From positions 1,054,001-1,118,000 of the forward strand of contig NZ_CP042476.1 in NCBI RefSeq assembly GCF_007993795.1: DNA of 64,000 bases, in the 5' to 3' direction. Below the pieces are notes generated by a model. That model searched no databases and had not been told where the DNA came from. It saw only the letters and a list, made by a program, of their open reading frames with translations. Shown here one piece after another: positions 1 through 8,359 of the stretch. The position numbers and the translations under genes were made by a program. The stretch comes from Antarcticibacterium arcticum (GTDB taxonomy: Bacteria; Bacteroidota; Bacteroidia; Flavobacteriales; Flavobacteriaceae). The first letter of the stretch is position 1; each line of letters opens with the position of its first letter.

Positions 1-667
1 CTCCAAAGACTGATAGTTGTTCCCTTTTTCCAATCGCGGTTTGTGTAAGGAAAGGAATAAGGTTTTGTGGAGTGCCAATGGGTAATTCGCCAATTTCAGC
101 ACTTGGATGGGCGCCCACAGGATTGAAATATCTAAGGGAGATCGCTTTTAAATTAGGATGCACTTTACAGGTATCTTCAATAATCTCTTCTCCTATTTGC
201 TTAGTATTTCCATAAGGGGACATCGCCTTTTTTACCGGGGCGTCCTCACTTATGGGTAAAGTGTCTGCCTGACCATAAACCGTACAGGAAGAGCTAAAAA
301 TGAAATTCGCATCTTGTTTCTTGCTAAGCTGTTTTAATAGGTGGATCAAGGTAGATAAATTGTTCTCGTAATATAACAAGGGATTCTCCACACTTTCCCC
401 TACCGCTTTGGAGGCGGCAAAATGAATTACCCCATTTATTTCAGGATATTTATCAAAGAATTCTATGACCTGCTCTTTATTTCGAAGATCAAAATTTTCG
501 AATTCAGGGGTTCTCCCGGTAATTTTGGTAATACCCCCAAGAACTTCTATAGAAGAATTTGAAAGGTTATCTATAATTACCACATCGTAATCCTGTTCAA
601 GTAGCGCAACAACTGTATGGGAACCTATAAATCCCAATCCTCCTGTTACTAAAATTTTTGCTTTCAT
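1..667 (-). CDS. galE: UDP-glucose 4-epimerase, 3' part outside window
   Basis: The gene starts with the ATG at 665-667 and runs off the left edge, leaving about 222 N-terminal residues. They begin MKAKILVTGGLGFIGSH, a Rossmann GxxGxxG NAD-binding motif of the extended SDR family. Further on are FSSSCTVYG (catalytic Ser/Thr region) and the active-site YxxxK as SPYGNTK, followed by LRYFNPVGAHP, which is characteristic of GalE. The enzyme interconverts UDP-glucose and UDP-galactose in the cytoplasm (Leloir pathway, precursors for surface glycans). The C-terminal substrate-binding part is not visible, so UDP-GlcNAc epimerase activity cannot be excluded. It diverges from the DUF3817 gene. Confidence 0.93.
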   Translation of the reverse strand, partial: MKAKILVTGGLGFIGSHTVVALLEQDYDVVIIDNLSNSSIEVLGGITKITGRTPEFENFDLRNKEQVIEFFDKYPEINGVIHFAASKAVGESVENPLLYYENNLSTLIHLLKQLSKKQDANFIFSSSCTVYGQADTLPISEDAPVKKAMSPYGNTKQIGEEIIEDTCKVHPNLKAISLRYFNPVGAHPSAEIGELPIGTPQNLIPFLTQTAIGKREQLSVFG

Positions 668-824
668 TACTTTTTCAATTGAGAGCGCAAATTAGGAAAA
701 ATGGATAACTATTTTTTCTCAACTAAAGTTCCTGTGGGTAGAGAAAGGTTGTTTTAACAATACTTTATTATAAACCAGGCTTTTTTAAAACGAGAAATCC
801 TTCCGGTACTCTGCACATAAAAAT

Positions 825-832
825 TATCTTTG
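825..832 (+). promoter_or_regulatory. Bacteroidota -7 box for the DUF3817-mscS pair
   Basis: TATCTTTG matches the TAnnTTTG -7 element of Bacteroidota sigma-ABfr promoters and lies 13 nt before the ATG at 846. No clear TTG -33 element was seen at the usual distance. Pattern read only. Confidence 0.45.
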
Positions 833-845
833 CTGAAAAAATTTT

Positions 846-1130
846 ATGCGTTTAGAAAATCAAATCAGGACTTTTAGATGGGTAAGCATACTTGAAGGGA
901 TATCTTTCCTCTTATTATTATTTCTTGCAATGCCTTTGAAATATTTTTTTGATAAACCTCTTATGGTCCAAATAGTAGGGATGGCACATGGTGTCCTGTT
1001 TATTGCGTACCTTTTGGGGGCCTTTTGGATGTATAAACCTTTAAATTGGCAGCCAAAAACTCTATTGGTGGTCATTGCCTGTTCTGTTGTTCCATTTGGG
1101 CCATTTTATGTAGAAAACAAATATTTGTAA
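846..1130 (+). CDS. DUF3817 family small membrane protein
   Basis: A 94-residue integral membrane protein with about three hydrophobic segments (near residues 13-31, 40-62 and 70-88). The N-terminal RxxxxLEGISFLLLLF pattern and the MAHGVLF segment resemble the DUF3817 family, whose biochemical role is unknown. Its TAA is followed at once by the ATG of the mechanosensitive channel gene, so the two are very probably co-transcribed and translationally coupled. A -7-like promoter element sits 13 nt upstream. Family assignment is from memory of the motif pattern. Confidence 0.8.
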   Translation: MRLENQIRTFRWVSILEGISFLLLLFLAMPLKYFFDKPLMVQIVGMAHGVLFIAYLLGAFWMYKPLNWQPKTLLVVIACSVVPFGPFYVENKYL

Positions 1131-2417
1131 ATGTTTGAAAATTTTAATTTCAAGACTGTAAGCTGTTACCTGGAAGAATATTTTATTGAACAGGGAATGA
1201 ATGTGTTAGTGGCAAGCTATCTCAACCTGTTTATTAATATTACCGCTTTAGTGCTGTTGGTCCTGGCAATTAATTTTCTTATCAGGCGATTTGTAATTGA
1301 AGCATTTCAGGCATTTACCAATAAAACAAAAACTACTTTTGATGATTTTTTGGTAAAGAGCAAATTTCCCAAATATGTAGGGCAAATTGTACCCATTCTT
1401 CTAATAAATTATTCAGCCCCTTATATATTGATCAATCACCCCTTTCTTTTGAAAACGGTGAATTTAATAATGCATATTTATGTAATTCTCCTGGTAATCT
1501 GGATCTTCAGGAGTTTGTTGAGAACCACAAAGAATTATCTAAAAACACAGGAAGAATACCGGGATAAACCCATTGACAGTTACATTCAGGTGGTAATTAT
1601 TTTTGTGTGGATTGTAGGTATCATGTTCATTATTTCAGAGCTTACAGGCCAATCTGTAGTAAGCTTTGCTATTTCACTGGGGGCGGCTTCCGCCATATTA
1701 TTGCTTATTTTCAAGGATACTATATTGGGGTTTGTAGCTTCTATTCAGGTGTCTGTAAATGATATTGTAAGAATTGGTGACTGGATTACTTTCAGCAAAT
1801 TTGGGGCAGATGGAAGTGTGACCGAAATTAATCTGGCTACGGTGAGAGTTCAGAATTGGGATAATACCTATACCACTATACCTACCTATAGTCTTATTGC
1901 AGATTCCTTTCAAAACTGGAGGGGAATGCAGGAATCACCTGGGAGGAGGATAAAAAGAGCAATTTTTATTAAGCAAAATTCAGTGAAATTTGTGAGCAGC
2001 GTGGAATTGGAAGAGCTTAAAAAAATATCGCTCATTGCACCCTATCTAAATCACAGGCAAAAGGAAATAGATAAATTTAACTCGGGAAACCAGGTAAACA
2101 AGGATATTCCAATTAATGGCCGTAATCAGACAAATTTGGGGATATTCAGGAAATATGTAGATGCATATTTACATGAACATTCTGCAGTGCATAAGGAAAT
2201 GTACATTATTGTAAGGCATCTTGCACCTACCCCCCAGGGAATTCCTGTTGAAATACTATGTTTTAGCCGTGACAAACGCTGGGAAAATTTTGAATATATA
2301 AGTGCCGATATTTTTGACCATATAATTGCCGCCGTCCCTTATTTCCATTTGCAGCTTTTTGAAGCTCCATCGGGCGATGATATACGTATGTACCTGAAGA
2401 CAGAACAAAAGGACTAA
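1131..2417 (+). CDS. MscS family mechanosensitive channel, YbdG-like
   Basis: A 428-residue protein with about five membrane segments in the first 200 residues, followed by the MscS pore helix and beta domain. Around residues 180-225 lies SFAISLGAASAILLLIFKD and then the VNDIVRIGDWI loop, typical of MscS proteins. The length and the long cytoplasmic C-terminal domain fit the YbdG (MscM, miniconductance) branch rather than short MscS. The expected role is opening under membrane tension to release solutes during hypo-osmotic shock. Its ATG directly abuts the stop of the DUF3817 gene. Charged residues at the tail (KTEQKD) end the protein. Confidence 0.9.
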   Translation: MFENFNFKTVSCYLEEYFIEQGMNVLVASYLNLFINITALVLLVLAINFLIRRFVIEAFQAFTNKTKTTFDDFLVKSKFPKYVGQIVPILLINYSAPYILINHPFLLKTVNLIMHIYVILLVIWIFRSLLRTTKNYLKTQEEYRDKPIDSYIQVVIIFVWIVGIMFIISELTGQSVVSFAISLGAASAILLLIFKDTILGFVASIQVSVNDIVRIGDWITFSKFGADGSVTEINLATVRVQNWDNTYTTIPTYSLIADSFQNWRGMQESPGRRIKRAIFIKQNSVKFVSSVELEELKKISLIAPYLNHRQKEIDKFNSGNQVNKDIPINGRNQTNLGIFRKYVDAYLHEHSAVHKEMYIIVRHLAPTPQGIPVEILCFSRDKRWENFEYISADIFDHIIAAVPYFHLQLFEAPSGDDIRMYLKTEQKD

Positions 2418-2487
2418 ATCAACCTATTTTATTAATCAAAGACTCGTTTACTTTTACATATATTCGTACTTCAATAATTACCACATA

Positions 2488-3570
2488 ATGAAATTAAAAC
2501 CGTTCCTGCAGGCATTTGGATTAGTAGCCATAATATTTACCCTTTTGCCTTTTATCGCTGCCGATTACTGGTGGATAAGGGTATTTGATTTTCCTCATAT
2601 ACAGCTTACCATACTTACCCTGGTAGCACTAATGACCTATTTCATAAGATTTGACCTTAAGCGTGCAGAGGATTACGTTTTTGCCGCTGCTTTGGGGGCA
2701 TGTTTTATTTTCCAGCTCGGTAAGATCTATCCCTATATTCCTCATGGAAATTATGATCTTAAAGAAGCAAACATGGAGGCCGATGCGGTTAAGATGAAGT
2801 TTTATATTGCCAACGTTTATCAGGATAATGAAAAACCGGGTAAACTCATTCAGGAAATTAAAAACAGGGATGCAGATGTGGTTTTGCTAATGGAAACCAA
2901 TACCCGCTGGATGAATGATGTAAGCCAGGCCGTAGCAAATTATCCGCATCGCGTTGAGGTGCCATTGGATAATACCTATGGGATGCTTTTATATTCAAAA
3001 TTTCCTTTAAAAAATGAGCAGGTAAAATACCTGGTAGATGACAGTATTCCATCTATACACACTATTTTACAATTACCTGACGGGAAAGAAGTACAATTGT
3101 TTTGCATTCACCCCACCCCCCCAATGCCACAGGAAAACCCGTCTTCAACAGATAGGGATGCTGAAATGATGCTGATAGCCAAGAGTTCCAAAGGGAACAA
3201 ATTGCCGGTTATCGTAGCAGGGGATTTTAATGATGTCGCCTGGTCACAATCTACAACGCTGTTTAAAGATCTAAGCGGATTACTGGATCCCCGAATTGGA
3301 CGGGGTTTTTACAACACCTTTAGTGCAAACAGTTATATAATGAGATGGCCACTGGATCATTTCTTTGCATCAGATGAGTTTAGGTTAATAACTATGGAAT
3401 TGGGAAAAGATATAGATTCAGATCATTTCCCGGCCTATTTTGAGGTACAGCTCGAACCTGAAAAGGCTGCTGAACAAACTCCTGAAGAACCAACTCAGGA
3501 ACAGAAACAAGATGCCGAAGAACAAATTAAGGAGGCTCGGGAAGATAAAGAAAAAGAAAAAAAGGAGTAA
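2488..3570 (+). CDS. Membrane-anchored endonuclease/exonuclease/phosphatase family protein
   Basis: 360 residues. Three N-terminal membrane segments (about 9-27, 35-55, 63-80) precede an EEP-fold hydrolase domain (about 105-322). Metal and catalytic motifs are visible: the Glu in LLMETNTRW (E136), GDFND (245-249), PLDHFF (288-293) and SDHFP (311-315). EEP proteins cleave phosphodiesters in nucleic acids or phosphoinositide-type substrates; the substrate here is unknown, and the anchor suggests action at the membrane, probably on the periplasmic face. The last 40 residues are a Glu/Lys/Gln-rich low-complexity tail that may be coiled or disordered. The gene converges on the Nudix gene. Confidence 0.85.
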   Translation: MKLKPFLQAFGLVAIIFTLLPFIAADYWWIRVFDFPHIQLTILTLVALMTYFIRFDLKRAEDYVFAAALGACFIFQLGKIYPYIPHGNYDLKEANMEADAVKMKFYIANVYQDNEKPGKLIQEIKNRDADVVLLMETNTRWMNDVSQAVANYPHRVEVPLDNTYGMLLYSKFPLKNEQVKYLVDDSIPSIHTILQLPDGKEVQLFCIHPTPPMPQENPSSTDRDAEMMLIAKSSKGNKLPVIVAGDFNDVAWSQSTTLFKDLSGLLDPRIGRGFYNTFSANSYIMRWPLDHFFASDEFRLITMELGKDIDSDHFPAYFEVQLEPEKAAEQTPEEPTQEQKQDAEEQIKEAREDKEKEKKE

Positions 3571-3595
3571 TATTTAATGTTGCTTTACTCTTTTT
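3559..3595. terminator. Possible bidirectional terminator between convergent genes
   Basis: GAGTAA (3565-3570) can pair with TTACTC (3585-3590), flanked by an A-tract on the left and a T-tract on the right. The arms include the stop codons of both converging genes. The stem is short, so the call is weak. Confidence 0.35.
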
Positions 3596-4010
3596 GAGAC
3601 CGCATTAAAGCTATTTCAATGATTTCCTCATGATCAAAAGCGGTTTCAGGTAAATTTTTGATATTAAACCATTTAGCATCCATAGCATCATCACTTGCTT
3701 TAACTGGAACTTCCTGGGATAAACTGGTCGTAAAGGCAATAGAAATAATCCGGCCACGGGGATCCCGTCCGGGATTTGCAAAAATTCCTACCTGTTCCAG
3801 GTGCGACACCCGGAGCCCGGTTTCCTCCTCAAGTTCCCTTTTGGCTCCATCTTCAAGCAGCTCATCATTCTCCAAAAAACCACCGGGCAAGGCCCATTGA
3901 TTTATGAAAGGGTCTTTTTTTCTTTGAATAAGTAAAACCTTAGGTGAAGAGGTTTCCTCCTTAACAAATATCACCGCATCTACGGTTATTTGAATGTTTT
4001 GTTTGCTCAT
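3585..4010 (-). CDS. Nudix hydrolase
   Basis: 141 residues with a complete Nudix box (Gx5Ex7REUxEExGU): GGFLENDE is followed by REL, EEETGL with the metal-binding glutamates in place. The fold hydrolyses nucleoside diphosphates linked to another moiety. The preceding LLIQRKKDPFINQWALPGG and the ADP-ribose-like spacing resemble the ADP-ribose/NADH pyrophosphatase-type Nudix proteins of Bacteroidota, but the substrate cannot be read from sequence. Start at the ATG 4008-4010 (MSKQNIQ). It is a single gene convergent with the EEP hydrolase gene. Confidence 0.9.
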   Translation of the reverse strand: MSKQNIQITVDAVIFVKEETSSPKVLLIQRKKDPFINQWALPGGFLENDELLEDGAKRELEEETGLRVSHLEQVGIFANPGRDPRGRIISIAFTTSLSQEVPVKASDDAMDAKWFNIKNLPETAFDHEEIIEIALMRSQKE

Positions 4011-4108
4011 CTTTTTAAAGTTTTCATAAAATTAATCAATGAAGGTTAATATTAAAAGATAATTGATTGTTATTGGGTAAATTGCGGTATTACCTATTAA
4101 AAACCTCC

Positions 4109-4852
4109 ATGAAGTACGCATACCCTCATATTTTTATCATTCTTTGTTTTTTAATATCAACATCTCAGGCACAAACTGCGGAAGAAATTGTGGATTGTTA
4201 TTTAGAAAAGTCGGGGGGTATTGAAAATTTAAAGGCTCTAAAAGCCACCAAAATTAATGCTTCTATAAAATCTGAAGGTAGGGAGATCCCATTGGAGATC
4301 TATAATACACGATCTGGTAAGCAGGCTGTAATAATTAATATAAATGGGGAAAGCATCACTCAGTTCGCGTTTGATGGCGAGATCATGTGGACAACAGATA
4401 TGTTAACCGGAATCCCCGAAAAGGGGCTGCAGGAGGTTACCGAAAATATTAAATTAACGGCTAATGATTTTCCCACCCCTTTCTTAAATTACCGGGAAAA
4501 AGGTTATACGCTCGAGTATCTGGGAGAGACCAAATTTGATAAAGATCGAGCTCATAAAATAAGACTTATTCAGGAACCCATTTTTATTAACGGGCAGGAA
4601 CAAGAAAGTTTTTTGGTTTATTATTTTGATAAAAAAACTTCATTGCCAATAGGTAAAGCATCAGAAATAACCGTAGACGGGCAATTGCAGGAGGTTAATG
4701 AGTCCAGATTAAGTAATTATAAGGAAGTAAGTGGACTATTATTTCCTTTTACTGTTATTGAATCTGGCCAGAAAATAAAAATAAAAAATATTGTACTTAA
4801 CCATGAAATAGATCCTGCAATCTTTACTTTTCCCACTAATCAAAGTAACTAA
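4109..4852 (+). CDS. Secreted LolA-like (outer-membrane lipoprotein-sorting-like) protein
   Basis: A protein of about 247 residues starting at the ATG 4109. A TTG-initiated extension to 4067 is possible but would put 14 residues before the signal peptide, so the ATG is preferred. Residues 1-22 (MKYAYPHIFIILCFLISTSQ, then AQT) form a Sec signal peptide. The mature part looks like a beta-rich LolA/LppX fold, with the AEEIVDCYLEKSGGIENLKAL opening and the FPFTVIESGQKIKIKNI segment common to flavobacterial proteins named outer membrane lipoprotein-sorting protein. It probably binds a lipid or lipoprotein in the periplasm, which is inference. No lipobox Cys is present. Confidence 0.7.
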   Translation: MKYAYPHIFIILCFLISTSQAQTAEEIVDCYLEKSGGIENLKALKATKINASIKSEGREIPLEIYNTRSGKQAVIININGESITQFAFDGEIMWTTDMLTGIPEKGLQEVTENIKLTANDFPTPFLNYREKGYTLEYLGETKFDKDRAHKIRLIQEPIFINGQEQESFLVYYFDKKTSLPIGKASEITVDGQLQEVNESRLSNYKEVSGLLFPFTVIESGQKIKIKNIVLNHEIDPAIFTFPTNQSN

Positions 4853-4865
4853 TATAGCACCACGG

Positions 4866-6224
4866 CTAGAATTTTTTAATAAAGACAGTTTTCTTATTTA
4901 CAAATTCCCTAATTCCGTGAACTGATAACTCCCTTCCATATCCTGAGATTTTTGTACCCCCAAAGGGAAGCCTAGGATCACTTTTCACCAGTTCATTAAT
5001 AAATACTGCCCCATCTTCAAATTTGGGAATAAGCTCTTCAACACTTTTTAAATCTTCAGTAAACAAAGACACACCTAACCCAAATTGAGAACTGTTTACA
5101 AGATCTATGGCATCCCTCTTTGAGTTAAAAGTGGTCACTCCAATTACAGGCCCAAAAGTTTCTTCAGCAAAAACAGGCATTTTTGGGGTAACCTTGGTTA
5201 AAATGGTAGGTTCGAACCAGGTGCCTTTTCTTTTTCCACCTAAATGGATGGTAGCTCCCTCGGCCACAGAGGTGTTTACCTGATCTTCTAGGTCTTTGGC
5301 CAGGTCTTCCCGTGCCATTACACCAACAAAGGTTTCTTCGTCCATGGGATCGCCAGATTTAAGTTCCTTTACCTTCTCAGTAAAAATTTTAAGAAATTTA
5401 TCTGCAATATTTTCCTGAAGCAGCAATCTTTTCCCCGCAATACAACTTTGACCGGTGTTTTGGTATCTTGCCTGTACACATGTTTTAGCGGCTTCCTCAA
5501 GATTGGCATCTTCGAAGATCACCAGAGCATTGCTTCCACCCAATTCCAGGACAGATTTCTTTATGTGCTCTCCTGCAACCGAGGCTATGGCCCGGCCTGC
5601 CGGTGTACTTCCGGTTAGGGTTACCGCCTTAATGCGTTTGTCTTTAATTATATCCTCAACTTTATCACTGCTTACAGGTATATTTTGAAAACATCCCTTT
5701 GGGAATCCTGCATTTTCAAATACCTTTTGTATGTTGTTGGCAGACTGCATTACGTTACTGGCGTGTTTTAGAACTGCCATATTACCGGCCATTAATGCAG
5801 GTGCAGCAAACCTGAAAACCTGCCAGAAAGGATAATTCCATGGCATTACCGCCAGGATAATACCCAGGGGTTCAAACGATACATAACTTTTATAGGCATC
5901 TGTTTCAATGACCTCATTTTCCAGGTGCTGCTCTCCATTTTCAGCATAATATTCACATACCCACGCACATTTTTCAATTTCAGCAATAGATTGTGAAAGA
6001 GGCTTTCCCATCTCCCTGGTAATGGTTTCAGCATATTGCTTTTTATTGTTCTTTAATTCCCGGGCTGCATTTTTTAATAGTTGGCCCCTTTCTTTTATAC
6101 CTATTTGTTTCCAGCTTTCAAAACCAAGATGAGCTGTTTCAAGGGCTTTATCTATTTGAGCTGGACTATATTCTTTAACACTTGCAAACTCTTCTCCCGT
6201 GTAAGGATTGGTGGAGGTGATCAT
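4866..6224 (-). CDS. NAD(P)-dependent aldehyde dehydrogenase (succinate-semialdehyde type)
   Basis: 452 residues, the short form typical of YneI/Sad-like succinate-semialdehyde dehydrogenases. It has MPWNYPFWQ (oxyanion Asn130 and cofactor region), VTLTGSTPAGRAI (nucleotide binding), ELGGSNA with the general base Glu227, and NTGQSCIAGKR with catalytic Cys261. It oxidises an aldehyde to the acid in the cytoplasm. Succinate semialdehyde is the best guess from resemblance, but no GABA-pathway gene is next to it. Start at the ATG 6222-6224 (MITSTNPYTG), which matches the usual first residues of this family. Confidence 0.88.
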   Translation of the reverse strand: MITSTNPYTGEEFASVKEYSPAQIDKALETAHLGFESWKQIGIKERGQLLKNAARELKNNKKQYAETITREMGKPLSQSIAEIEKCAWVCEYYAENGEQHLENEVIETDAYKSYVSFEPLGIILAVMPWNYPFWQVFRFAAPALMAGNMAVLKHASNVMQSANNIQKVFENAGFPKGCFQNIPVSSDKVEDIIKDKRIKAVTLTGSTPAGRAIASVAGEHIKKSVLELGGSNALVIFEDANLEEAAKTCVQARYQNTGQSCIAGKRLLLQENIADKFLKIFTEKVKELKSGDPMDEETFVGVMAREDLAKDLEDQVNTSVAEGATIHLGGKRKGTWFEPTILTKVTPKMPVFAEETFGPVIGVTTFNSKRDAIDLVNSSQFGLGVSLFTEDLKSVEELIPKFEDGAVFINELVKSDPRLPFGGTKISGYGRELSVHGIREFVNKKTVFIKKF

Positions 6225-6377
6225 AATTTTATTACTTTTTTTAAAGATAAAATAACAAATTGACGATTTTGGGGGATTAAGAGGATTTTAACTGATGTTG
6301 ATAAGTGGTTTAAAAGTAATTAGAGCAGGCCTGTTAACGACCCTCATTAAAGGTTAAATTTAAAAAACACTACTTCT

Positions 6378-6797
6378 ATGAATCAGCGAGATGAACATTT
6401 GCTTAGCCTACGACCTGAAATTCCCTCGGCTTTAATTTCAGAAAATATGAGTAGCGATGAGCAGTTTCAAAACAAAACCTTACGGCCGGTAGCTAAACTT
6501 CAGGATCTTCTTTTTGTGGAGGTATTCAGAAATTACATTCAGAAGCACAAGAACACTTTTTACGGATTTACAATTGAAAAAAGAATGCTTTTCATTGCCA
6601 ATGCTATTCAAAGGGATATTAAGTTCAGGAACAGTTTAAAGGGAATAATGATAGGGCAATTCACAATGGAAGAATATGGACTATATATTCAAAATTCCTC
6701 TGCCCTTAATAAGCGTATGATGAATATTGTAAAGGAGCGTTTATTCTCAAACATCCAGTTACTGGAGGATCAGGGCCCGTATCAACAAGCCCAGTAA
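6378..6797 (+). CDS. Conserved flavobacterial protein of unknown function
   Basis: 139 residues with no signal peptide or membrane segment. It opens with MNQRDEHLLSLRPEIPSALI, and has a mixed charged/hydrophobic helical pattern through NYIQKHKNTFYGFTIEKRM. I recall similar sequences in other flavobacteria but know no function; any enzymatic name attached to homologues (for example glyoxalase) is not supported by motifs seen here. Its last 39 nt overlap antisense with the 3' end of the DUF3307 gene, so the two transcripts are complementary at their ends. Confidence 0.7.
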   Translation: MNQRDEHLLSLRPEIPSALISENMSSDEQFQNKTLRPVAKLQDLLFVEVFRNYIQKHKNTFYGFTIEKRMLFIANAIQRDIKFRNSLKGIMIGQFTMEEYGLYIQNSSALNKRMMNIVKERLFSNIQLLEDQGPYQQAQ

Positions 6798-7490
6798 GAT
6801 CGTTATGGCAAAGCTCATTAAGGTACCAATGAGCACATATTCGGTTTGTTTTCTGGCCCCGGTCTCGGTTTTATCACTGAACCGTAAAATGGACTTGGCT
6901 GCTATGAGAAAACCTATGGCAGCGAAATTATCAGTTATAATAAAAGTAAGGACAAGGATCCTTTCAAATATCCCTATGTACCTGCCAGCTGCTTCCAGGC
7001 TATTCATTTTGTAAGTTGGTTCTATTTCATCCTGCCAGCGCCGGGTGGCTTTTCCTATTAGATACCCGGCCGGAAAAATAACCAAGAGGTATCCTCCCAG
7101 TATCGCCAAAAACTGAACCGAGTTGAACAGGCTTTTTAATGACGGTATTAATTGAGGAAATCCATTTATGAGGTATAACCATACCAGTATCAAAATAACT
7201 GCGTGAAACAATTGGTCTAAAAGAAAATATTTTAAATCATCTTTTTGTTGGCGCAGCTTCCACATATCTATAAAATAATGGGTTACACTTATAAATAAGG
7301 CTGCATACCACCATTCTACCGATTGAAGAAAAATAAGTGTAAGTATACCTGCAAGTAAGGAATGTATCACCAGAATGTAAGACCTGGCCTTATATTTTCT
7401 TTTGTGTGCTATCCAGGACTTGGGCTGCAGAACAAAATCTGCAACAAGATGGGCCAGCAAGAGTTGTAGTAATAATAGAAGATTATCCAT
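6759..7490 (-). CDS. DUF3307 family membrane protein
   Basis: 243 residues, mostly membrane helices. It starts LLLLLQLLLAHLVADFVLQPKSW, the HLxxDFxLQ signature of DUF3307, followed by WIAHKRKYK and HYFIDMWKLR. About six to seven membrane segments are visible. The ATG lies inside the end of the satD-like gene (8-nt overlap, shared ATGGATAA), so the two proteins are made from one message and probably work together. Function is unknown; the pairing of SatD with DUF3307 recurs in flavobacteria as far as I recall. Overlaps the 3' end of the convergent unknown gene by 39 nt. Confidence 0.85.
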   Translation of the reverse strand: MDNLLLLLQLLLAHLVADFVLQPKSWIAHKRKYKARSYILVIHSLLAGILTLIFLQSVEWWYAALFISVTHYFIDMWKLRQQKDDLKYFLLDQLFHAVILILVWLYLINGFPQLIPSLKSLFNSVQFLAILGGYLLVIFPAGYLIGKATRRWQDEIEPTYKMNSLEAAGRYIGIFERILVLTFIITDNFAAIGFLIAAKSILRFSDKTETGARKQTEYVLIGTLMSFAITILLGLLIRALILQ

Positions 7491-8154
7491 TTTTTAATTT
7501 TGTTGTTATAACCTGCTGATATCTGTTAAGCAATCCCGATATGGCCTCCCAGCCGGCTGCCTTTTTACGTTGGTTTACTGCAGACTGGCTAATGTTTATC
7601 TCTGCAGCTATTTCCCGTTCTTTAAGCCCCCGAAGCAGGAAATATACAACTTCAGCAGATGCTGTACTCCACTTATCTGTAATTGTATCCAATAGAAAGA
7701 AGGCGGTATTAAACTCTGCATCAATTTCCTCTACCGGAGTTTTTATCCTGGTCTTCCGGTTTTCATTTTTCATTTCATCCAGGGATCGTCCTGAAAATTG
7801 AAAAGCCTGCCCATTTGACTCGGAGAGCGCTTCTCTTTCCAATTCCTGGGTCCCAATTCCAATTGCCAATTTAAAATCGGCGATCTTGGAATACGCCCTG
7901 CTCTTTTTTGTTTTTTTAAGATGTATACGGTTTACAGCTGCTTTGATTTGGATAGCTATTAAAAGGGCAACTTCGGGAGATTTTACTATACCCTGAAAAC
8001 TGTCTCCCCTGTAAATATTGAATCGCACACTTTTTTCGCCATTTTGTTTTGTGATGATCCCAAATTCTGAGGTGAGGGTATCTAAAACCTGCTGGAGGAC
8101 ATCTTCTTTATATAAAGAAGAATCAATAAGATCTGCTGTAAGTACTGCTATCAT
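7483..8154 (-). CDS. SatD family protein with C-terminal helix-turn-helix
   Basis: 223 residues. The N-terminal 130 residues carry the SatD pattern: MIAVLTADLIDSS, FNIYRGDSFQGIV, then LKLAIGIGT-like ADFKLAIGIGTQE, which resembles a degenerate nucleotide-cyclase-like fold. Around residues 170-210 is a likely helix-turn-helix, GLKEREIAAEINISQSAVNQ, similar to sigma-factor region 4 domains. SatD is named from the streptococcal acid-tolerance sat locus; its biochemistry is unsettled. The HTH and the three dyad sites just upstream suggest autoregulation (inference). Translationally coupled to the DUF3307 gene. A -7-like element at 8159-8166 lies so close to the ATG that the message may have almost no leader. 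Confidence 0.82.
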   Translation of the reverse strand: MIAVLTADLIDSSLYKEDVLQQVLDTLTSEFGIITKQNGEKSVRFNIYRGDSFQGIVKSPEVALLIAIQIKAAVNRIHLKKTKKSRAYSKIADFKLAIGIGTQELEREALSESNGQAFQFSGRSLDEMKNENRKTRIKTPVEEIDAEFNTAFFLLDTITDKWSTASAEVVYFLLRGLKEREIAAEINISQSAVNQRKKAAGWEAISGLLNRYQQVITTKLKNG

Positions 8155-8158
8155 TTTC

Positions 8159-8166
8159 CAAATATA
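8159..8166 (-). promoter_or_regulatory. -7 box of the satD-DUF3307 promoter
   Basis: On the minus strand this reads TATATTTG, an exact TAnnTTTG. Its last base is only 4 nt before the start codon at 8154, so the transcript would be leaderless or nearly so. No TTG -33 element is evident; the expected position is occupied by the first dyad of the operator array. Confidence 0.4.
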
Positions 8167-8175
8167 ATAAAAATA

Positions 8176-8251
8176 ATTAGGCTATAACCTTATAAAGTGC
8201 ATTTATTAGCCTACAGACTTATTTTTATCATTTATAAGTCTATAGACTTAT
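8176..8251. promoter_or_regulatory. Three 18-bp dyad sites at 29-bp spacing (operator array)
   Basis: Sites at 8176-8193 (ATTAGGCTATAACCTTAT), 8205-8222 (ATTAGCCTACAGACTTAT) and 8234-8251 (ATAAGTCTATAGACTTAT). The third is a perfect palindrome; the others keep the TATA/TACA centre and most arm bases. Start-to-start spacing is exactly 29 bp twice, and the 11-bp spacers are also partly similar, so this can be seen as a 29-bp tandem repeat. It lies in the divergent region between the satD-like gene and the GreA-like gene. Binding by the SatD HTH is inference. Confidence 0.65.
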
Positions 8252-8359
8252 TTTTATAAATGTCTGAAAACTTGTGTTTAAAGGGACTAATTACTAAAAT
8301 TTTGTAAAACCTTCTTTAATTGAAAAAGGTATAATTACATTTAAAATTAAAACTATAAA

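Noticed and set aside
5205..5222. Sequence GGTTCGAACC resembling a tRNA T-loop
   Set aside because: It lies inside the aldehyde dehydrogenase coding region, and no acceptor stem, anticodon arm or D-arm could be paired around it.
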